A stretch of DNA of 8,631 nucleotides from Methanocorpusculum sp. (GTDB taxonomy: Archaea > Halobacteriota > Methanomicrobia > Methanomicrobiales > Methanocorpusculaceae): positions 1 through 8,631 of the forward strand of contig DALTYF010000027.1 in the NCBI GenBank assembly GCA_029986195.1, in the 5' to 3' direction. The notes below the pieces were generated by a model. That model did not search any database. It saw only the letters and a program-made list of their open reading frames with translations, and had not been told where the DNA came from. Below, in pieces: positions 4,714 through 8,631 of this stretch (position 1 is its first letter; each line of letters starts with the position of its first letter). The position numbers and the translations under genes were made by a program.

Positions 4714-6846
4714 ATGGCAACCGAACTGGAAATCATTGATCGTTCCGAAGAATGGGCGGTGTTTCTGAAAAAGAAATACAAAACCGAACTTAACAAACTC
4801 GCCCGCGAATACCCGTACACCAAATCCCTCACCATCGGCTACGACGTCCTCGAAGGCTACGGCAAAACCGGAACAATCCTCGCCGACGAACTGCTGGAAC
4901 GTCCCGGCAAAACCCTCGAAGACATCCGTGACGCCATCCGCACCGCCCACCTCATCAGCCGCAAAGACCGCGAAGGAAACGACACCTCCGAAGACGTCAT
5001 TGCAGGCATCAACATCCGGTTCATCCGTCTCCCGAGAAAAACCCAGATCCGGGACATCCGTGCCCAACACATCAACAAATTCATCAGTGTTGACGGCATC
5101 ATCCGCCGCGTAACCGAAGTTAGGCCAAGGCTCGTTATCGGTGCATTCCGCTGTGCCGCAGGACACTTCACCTACAAAGCCCAGGACTACGGCACCTACT
5201 CCGAACCCGACGTCTGCGGAAACGCCGAATGTACCCAGAAAAAACTCGAACTCGTCCAGAACAAATCCACCTTCATCGACTCCCAGAAACTCCGCATTCA
5301 GGAAACCCCCGAAGGACTCCGCGGCGGTGAACAGCCGCAGAACATCGACATCGACGTGGTTGACGACCTTTGCGGCATCGTCTCCCCCGGTGACCGTGTC
5401 ATCATCAACGGCATTCTCAGGAGTGTCCAGCGCATCACCGGCGGCCAGAAAAGCACCGTCTTTGATCTCTTCGTCGAATGCAACTCCATCGAAATCTCCA
5501 TCAAGGAGTTTGAAGAGGTCAACATCAGCGAAGAAGACGAAGAAACCATCAAAGAGATGGCAACCGACCCGACGGTCTACGGCAAAATCGCCAGGTCCAT
5601 CGCCCCGACCATCTACGGAAACGACGAAGTCAAGGAAGCAATCGCACTACAGATGTTTGGCGGCATTGCCAAGGAAATGCCGGACGGCAGCAGTCTCCGG
5701 GGCGACATCCACGTTCTCCTCGTCGGTGACCCGGGTATTGCAAAATCCCAGCTCCTGCGTTACGTCATCAAACTCGCCCCCCGCGGCATCTACACCTCCG
5801 GAAAATCCGCATCCTCCGCAGGTCTCACCGCCGCCGCCGTCAAAGACGACCTCGGCGACGGACGGTGGACTCTTGAAGCCGGAGCACTCGTCCTTGCCGA
5901 CAAAGGAATTGCCGCCGTCGATGAGATGGACAAGATGCAAAGAGACGACCGTTCCTCGCTCCACGAAGCAATGGAACAGCAGTCCATCTCGGTCGCCAAA
6001 GCCGGCATCAACGCAACGCTTCGGACACGCTGTTCCCTGCTCGGTGCCGCCAACCCGAAACTCGGACGATTCGACGAGTTCACCAACATCTCCGAACAGG
6101 TCAACATGCCGCCGTCCCTTCTCTCCCGGTTTGACCTCATCTTCATCATGAAGGACAAACCCGATGCCGTTCGCGATCTCAACATCGCAAACCACATCTT
6201 AAAGTCCCACATGGCCGGCGAAAAGATCATGCACCACAAAAAGCATCCGATCCCGGGAGCGGACGACGAGTACTTCAAACGTGAACTCGCCCCGGTAATG
6301 CCCGAGATCGATGCCGTGCTGCTCCGCAAATATCTCGCCTACGCAAAACGAAACTGTTTCCCGATGCTCACCAATGATGCAAAAGAGATTCTTGTACAGT
6401 ATTACCAGAGCCTTCGCGGTGTTGCAATCGACTCCGACAAACCCGTACCGGTCACTGCCCGTCAGCTGGAAGCGCTCGTCCGCCTCGCCGAAGCCAGTGC
6501 CCGTGTCCGGCTCGCGGATGAGATTGACGTCGAGGATGCAAAACGGGTGGTCAAGATCGTGGACACCTGCCTCCGGCAGGTGGCCTACGACCCCGCGACC
6601 GGTCAGATCGACATCGACAAGGTCGCAACCGGCATCAGCAAATCCAGCCGCGACATGACCCGCGTCCTTCGCGAAACCATCAAAGTCCTCTCCGAAGGGG
6701 GAGGCGCCGCCAAACTGGACAAAGTGATCGACACCATGGTCAGCCAGCACCATTACGGCAAAGACGAGGTCGAGAAACTTCTGGACAAAATGAAACGTGC
6801 GGGCGACATCATTACGCCCAGAAACGATACCGTAAAACTACTTTGA
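4714..6846 (+). CDS. mcm: MCM replicative DNA helicase (AAA+)
   Basis: This protein forms the ring helicase that unwinds DNA ahead of the archaeal fork, moving 3' to 5' on single strands with ATP. The 710-residue length is normal. Seen in order: the N-terminal DNA-binding and hexamer-forming region (about 1-265) with a probable zinc site at Cys147, His151, Cys168 and Cys173; a short acidic linker (ISEEDEETIKEM, 271-282); then the AAA+ core with Walker A GDPGIAKS (338-345), Walker B around AVDEMDKM with Asp403 and Glu404, sensor 1 Asn447 in LLGAANP, the arginine finger in SLLSRFD (Arg472), and the sensor 2 region near VTARQLEALVR (580-590). A C-terminal winged-helix domain covers about 655-710. 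No intein interrupts the ATPase motifs. A strong Shine-Dalgarno fixes the start. mptD follows after 10 bases and is probably co-transcribed. Third codon positions favour C, as expected for a well-expressed core gene here. Confidence 0.97.
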   Translation: MATELEIIDRSEEWAVFLKKKYKTELNKLAREYPYTKSLTIGYDVLEGYGKTGTILADELLERPGKTLEDIRDAIRTAHLISRKDREGNDTSEDVIAGINIRFIRLPRKTQIRDIRAQHINKFISVDGIIRRVTEVRPRLVIGAFRCAAGHFTYKAQDYGTYSEPDVCGNAECTQKKLELVQNKSTFIDSQKLRIQETPEGLRGGEQPQNIDIDVVDDLCGIVSPGDRVIINGILRSVQRITGGQKSTVFDLFVECNSIEISIKEFEEVNISEEDEETIKEMATDPTVYGKIARSIAPTIYGNDEVKEAIALQMFGGIAKEMPDGSSLRGDIHVLLVGDPGIAKSQLLRYVIKLAPRGIYTSGKSASSAGLTAAAVKDDLGDGRWTLEAGALVLADKGIAAVDEMDKMQRDDRSSLHEAMEQQSISVAKAGINATLRTRCSLLGAANPKLGRFDEFTNISEQVNMPPSLLSRFDLIFIMKDKPDAVRDLNIANHILKSHMAGEKIMHHKKHPIPGADDEYFKRELAPVMPEIDAVLLRKYLAYAKRNCFPMLTNDAKEILVQYYQSLRGVAIDSDKPVPVTARQLEALVRLAEASARVRLADEIDVEDAKRVVKIVDTCLRQVAYDPATGQIDIDKVATGISKSSRDMTRVLRETIKVLSEGGGAAKLDKVIDTMVSQHHYGKDEVEKLLDKMKRAGDIITPRNDTVKLL

Positions 6847-6856
6847 GGAACAACCT

Positions 6857-7180
6857 ATGGCAACCGACAGAGAAAATGCAGTGTTTGAAGCAGCGATTAA
6901 ACTTGGCGCACTCTACCACCAGTTTGTGGGAACGCCCATCAGCAGATCAACCGCCGACAAAGTCGAGGCAGCAATTGAAAGCGCAGTCTCGCTTCAGCCC
7001 TATGTAACCCGCATCGAAGTACATCTCGACCGGTCTCTCATGAACGAAAATCCGTTCGGATACTCCGAACTGACCGGCGCAATGTATCATGCAGTGATTG
7101 AAACAACGTTCGGCGACGCAACCTGCCGGGCGCAGCTGAAGTTCGAGAACGGCTACCCCATGATGAAGATTCTTGAGTAA
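6857..7180 (+). CDS. mptD: Dihydroneopterin aldolase, archaeal MptD type
   Basis: This 107-residue protein resembles the archaeal dihydroneopterin aldolase family (formerly DUF381, founded on MptD of Methanocaldococcus). The family cleaves 7,8-dihydroneopterin to 6-hydroxymethyl-7,8-dihydropterin and glycolaldehyde, an early step to tetrahydromethanopterin, the C1 carrier of methanogenesis. I recognise the family from its overall pattern: an N-terminal helix ending in KLGALYHQFVGTP (15-27), a central LQPYVTRIEV (46-55), then YSELTGAMYHAVI (69-81) and a C-terminal strand pair ending GYPMMKI. The length is close to the family norm. No signal peptide or membrane segment is seen, so it is cytoplasmic. 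GAGG at 6845-6848 overlaps the mcm stop codon and sits 8 bases before the ATG, fitting co-translation with mcm. The next gene starts one base after its stop codon. Family assignment is fairly firm; I did not verify catalytic residues one by one. Confidence 0.82.
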   Translation: MATDRENAVFEAAIKLGALYHQFVGTPISRSTADKVEAAIESAVSLQPYVTRIEVHLDRSLMNENPFGYSELTGAMYHAVIETTFGDATCRAQLKFENGYPMMKILE

Positions 7181-7181
7181 G

Positions 7182-8006
7182 ATGCCGGAATCATTTCCCA
7201 TCCTCGACGATCACTTCCACATCAACCGCCGGACGGGTGTGGGACCGGCGGTGGTCCGGGAGTTCATGCGTTCGGGCGGGACGCACATTGTTCTCGTGTC
7301 GCTTCCCTCCTGGTCGCACGAGATCTTTCCGACACAGGCTGCGGACTTCCGGCCCGTATTTGATGAGCTGCTCGAAACAGCAAAAGCCGTCCGTGCCGAA
7401 GGCTGTATCTGTTATCCGATCTGCGGTGTGCACCCGGCAGAGATCGGAAAGCTCTGCACCCGCATGAGCCTCGGCGAAGCCGAGGCTCTCATGTGCGGAG
7501 CACTGGATGTTGCCGCAGAGTACGTGGCCGAAGGGCGTGCCATCGGCCTCAAGTCAGGCCGTCCCCACTATCCGGTAGAGCCGGAGGTGTGGGACGCCTC
7601 CAACCGCGTGCTCTCCCATGCCCTCACGCTTGCCGCAGAGCTGGACTGTGCATTGCAGATTCATGCCGAAAGCGGCGCCTGTGCGGACGTTGTCGATCTC
7701 GCAAAAACTGCCGGCATGAATCCGGCCCGCGTTGTCAAACATTTTGCCACCTGCGAAACCCCGCTTCACCCGTCCGTCACGGTCCGCGAACCGTTCCTTG
7801 CCGAATGGTTTGCAGAGAAGCGGGAGTTCACCATGGAAAGCGACTACATGGACGATCTCTCCCGTCCGGGTGCGGTGAACGGCCCGCGGTCCGTTCCCCG
7901 CAGAATGCAGCGGATGCTTCAGGAAGGATCGGTGACGCCTGAGGATATGTGGCGGGTACACTCTGCCGTGCCGGAGAAGATTTACGGCGTATCGTTTATG
8001 GTATGA
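7182..8006 (+). CDS. TatD-related metal-dependent hydrolase (archaeal amidohydrolase superfamily)
   Basis: This 274-residue cytoplasmic protein has the layout of a TatD/amidohydrolase barrel. Likely metal ligands are the HxH pair His11/His13 in DDHFHI, His161 in LQIHAES, His187 in VVKHFAT and Asp221 in MESDYMDD. GVHPAE (82-87) matches the TatD loop. Where classic TatD has Glu in a GEIGLD-like motif, this protein reads AIGLKSGRPHY (120-130), so Lys124 may be the bridging ligand, as the carboxylated Lys is in phosphotriesterase-like enzymes. I place it with the archaeal TatD-related group (COG1831-like). The substrate is unknown; nuclease activity should not be assumed. I chose ATG at 7182 over the in-frame TTG at 7173 because ATG is the better codon and begins one base after the mptD stop, which suggests translational coupling. 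Base skew is more balanced than in mcm. The context suggests shared expression with mcm and mptD but does not prove a pterin role. Confidence 0.8.
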   Translation: MPESFPILDDHFHINRRTGVGPAVVREFMRSGGTHIVLVSLPSWSHEIFPTQAADFRPVFDELLETAKAVRAEGCICYPICGVHPAEIGKLCTRMSLGEAEALMCGALDVAAEYVAEGRAIGLKSGRPHYPVEPEVWDASNRVLSHALTLAAELDCALQIHAESGACADVVDLAKTAGMNPARVVKHFATCETPLHPSVTVREPFLAEWFAEKREFTMESDYMDDLSRPGAVNGPRSVPRRMQRMLQEGSVTPEDMWRVHSAVPEKIYGVSFMV

Positions 8007-8026
8007 AATGATTCCCGGTAAGCAGA

Positions 8027-8034
8027 ACTTATCC
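8027..8034 (+). promoter_or_regulatory. Candidate TATA box of the DUF3089 lipoprotein gene
   Basis: ACTTATCC lies about 28 bases before the ATG at 8059, so the transcript would be nearly leaderless. It supports the ATG at 8059 over an upstream in-frame ATG at 8008, which would put 17 extra polar residues before the signal peptide. Confidence 0.35.
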
Positions 8035-8058
8035 CAAAAGACAACCCATTCCTTTCTG

Positions 8059-8582
8059 ATGAACACCCGTCTGCTCCTTCTACCGGCACTCGTTCTCATT
8101 GTCATCACCGCAGGCTGCATCGCTGCACCGCCCGCCGGAAAAAATCCCCTTAACCGCTTGACTACTCACGGGAGGAAAGCTGGGCATACCTGCCGGATAC
8201 TGCCGATGAAAAACCGGCGGGCGTCTTCTACCTCTACCCGACACTGTTCAAAACCCTCTACATCGACGCAATGAACACCAGTGACCCCGCATTCCGGCAT
8301 GGGGCAATCGATGATGTTCTGATGAAGAAAGGGGTCTTTGCAGAAACGGCAAACATCTATGCCACCTTCCACCGGCAGACCGGCCTGTACTCCTTGCGGG
8401 GAAACGGTACGTGGACAAAAGATCAGTACATCGCCGAGAAACGTGCCTATGAAGATGTGAAAGCCGCGTTCCTGTATTATCTGGACAACTACAACAACGG
8501 AAAACCATTCATCCTTGCCGGCCACTCGCAAGGATCATACCGGATCAAACAGCTGATGATCGATCTCTTCGTCGACCTGTGA
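8059..8582 (+). pseudogene. DUF3089-type alpha/beta-hydrolase lipoprotein, frameshifted and shortened
   Basis: The start codes for a lipoprotein signal peptide (MNTRLLLLPALVLIVITAGC) with lipobox TAGC, so the product would sit on the outer face of the membrane. After about 30 residues the frame is lost at 8154-8155. Family-like sequence resumes in another frame: DYSREESWAYLP, then KPAGVFYLYPTLF, and the nucleophile elbow GHSQGS with the likely catalytic Ser. These motifs match the DUF3089 family. Adding one C at 8154-8155 joins the parts as KNPLNPLDYS and gives about 174 residues. Translation then ends at TGA 8580-8582, soon after the elbow. Family members are usually around 300 residues or more, so the region with the other triad residues is missing. 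A second missing C near 8577 would bypass this stop and read DPVM, but what follows is AT-rich and only weakly family-like. It is probably not functional as read. The substrate is unknown. Confidence 0.72.
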
Positions 8583-8604
8583 TGCCACGAAAAGATTTAG
8601 TCAC

Positions 8605-8611
8605 TTTTTTT
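8605..8611 (+). terminator. Possible T-run terminator after the DUF3089 gene
   Basis: Seven consecutive T follow 22 bases after the stop codon in an AT-rich stretch, which fits an archaeal terminator. If the gene actually continues past 8582 through another frameshift, this run would be coding instead. Confidence 0.35.
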
Positions 8612-8631
8612 GGTTCATGTGCTTTCCTCCG

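Noticed and set aside
4599..4835. Upstream extension of the small exported protein gene into mcm
   Set aside because: It would place the signal peptide about 80 residues inside the protein and overlaps the mcm start antisense.
5141..6151. Second plus-strand frame of 336 codons inside mcm
   Set aside because: Its Ser/Pro/Thr-rich content is typical of an out-of-frame reading of a C-rich gene; the MCM frame is unambiguous.
8271..8582. Independent 103-codon gene starting at ATG 8271
   Set aside because: Family-like sequence extends upstream of this ATG in the same frame to about 8160, so it is the rear part of the frameshifted DUF3089 gene.
1..8631. CRISPR arrays, insertion sequences, tRNA or rRNA genes
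   Set aside because: No regularly spaced repeats, transposase motifs, flanking terminal repeats or tRNA-like cloverleaf sequences were seen on either strand.

Overview
The window looks like ordinary chromosome of a methanogenic archaeon, most likely of the order Methanomicrobiales and possibly Methanocorpusculum-like. The order is an inference. The evidence is an archaeal MCM replicative helicase, an archaeal/eukaryal-type glycyl-tRNA synthetase, a small protein of the archaeal dihydroneopterin aldolase (MptD) family used for methanopterin synthesis, T-rich terminators, and TATA boxes about 30-40 bases from most start codons.

The genes diverge from a point near 4600-4713. The left half reads leftward: a small exported protein of unknown function (4598-4182), a heme catalase (4118-2605), glycyl-tRNA synthetase (2363-630), and an exported protein that runs off the left edge (374-1). 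Each appears to be a separate transcription unit. TATA-like boxes can be proposed for all four, and T-rich terminators follow the first three. The right half reads rightward as a tight cluster: mcm (4714-6846), mptD (6857-7180) and a TatD-related metal hydrolase (7182-8006), with gaps of 10 and 1 bases. A lipoprotein of the DUF3089 alpha/beta-hydrolase type (8059-8582) follows, probably with its own promoter.

Two genes are broken as read. The catalase loses its frame at about 2927-2930, and its last ~107 residues continue in another frame. The DUF3089 lipoprotein loses its frame at about 8154-8155 and then stops well short of the family's usual length. Both lesions are explained by one base missing from a run of three G or C. 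This may mean sequence error rather than gene decay.

The catalase suggests defence against hydrogen peroxide in an anaerobe. The mcm-mptD-hydrolase cluster joins DNA replication to C1-carrier cofactor synthesis, with one enzyme whose substrate cannot be read from sequence. I saw no CRISPR array, transposase, tRNA or rRNA, and no clearly new multi-gene system. The points most worth a second look are the two frameshifts, a terminator hairpin built into the end of glyS, a palindrome beside the promoter of the leftmost gene, and the metal site of the TatD-related protein.
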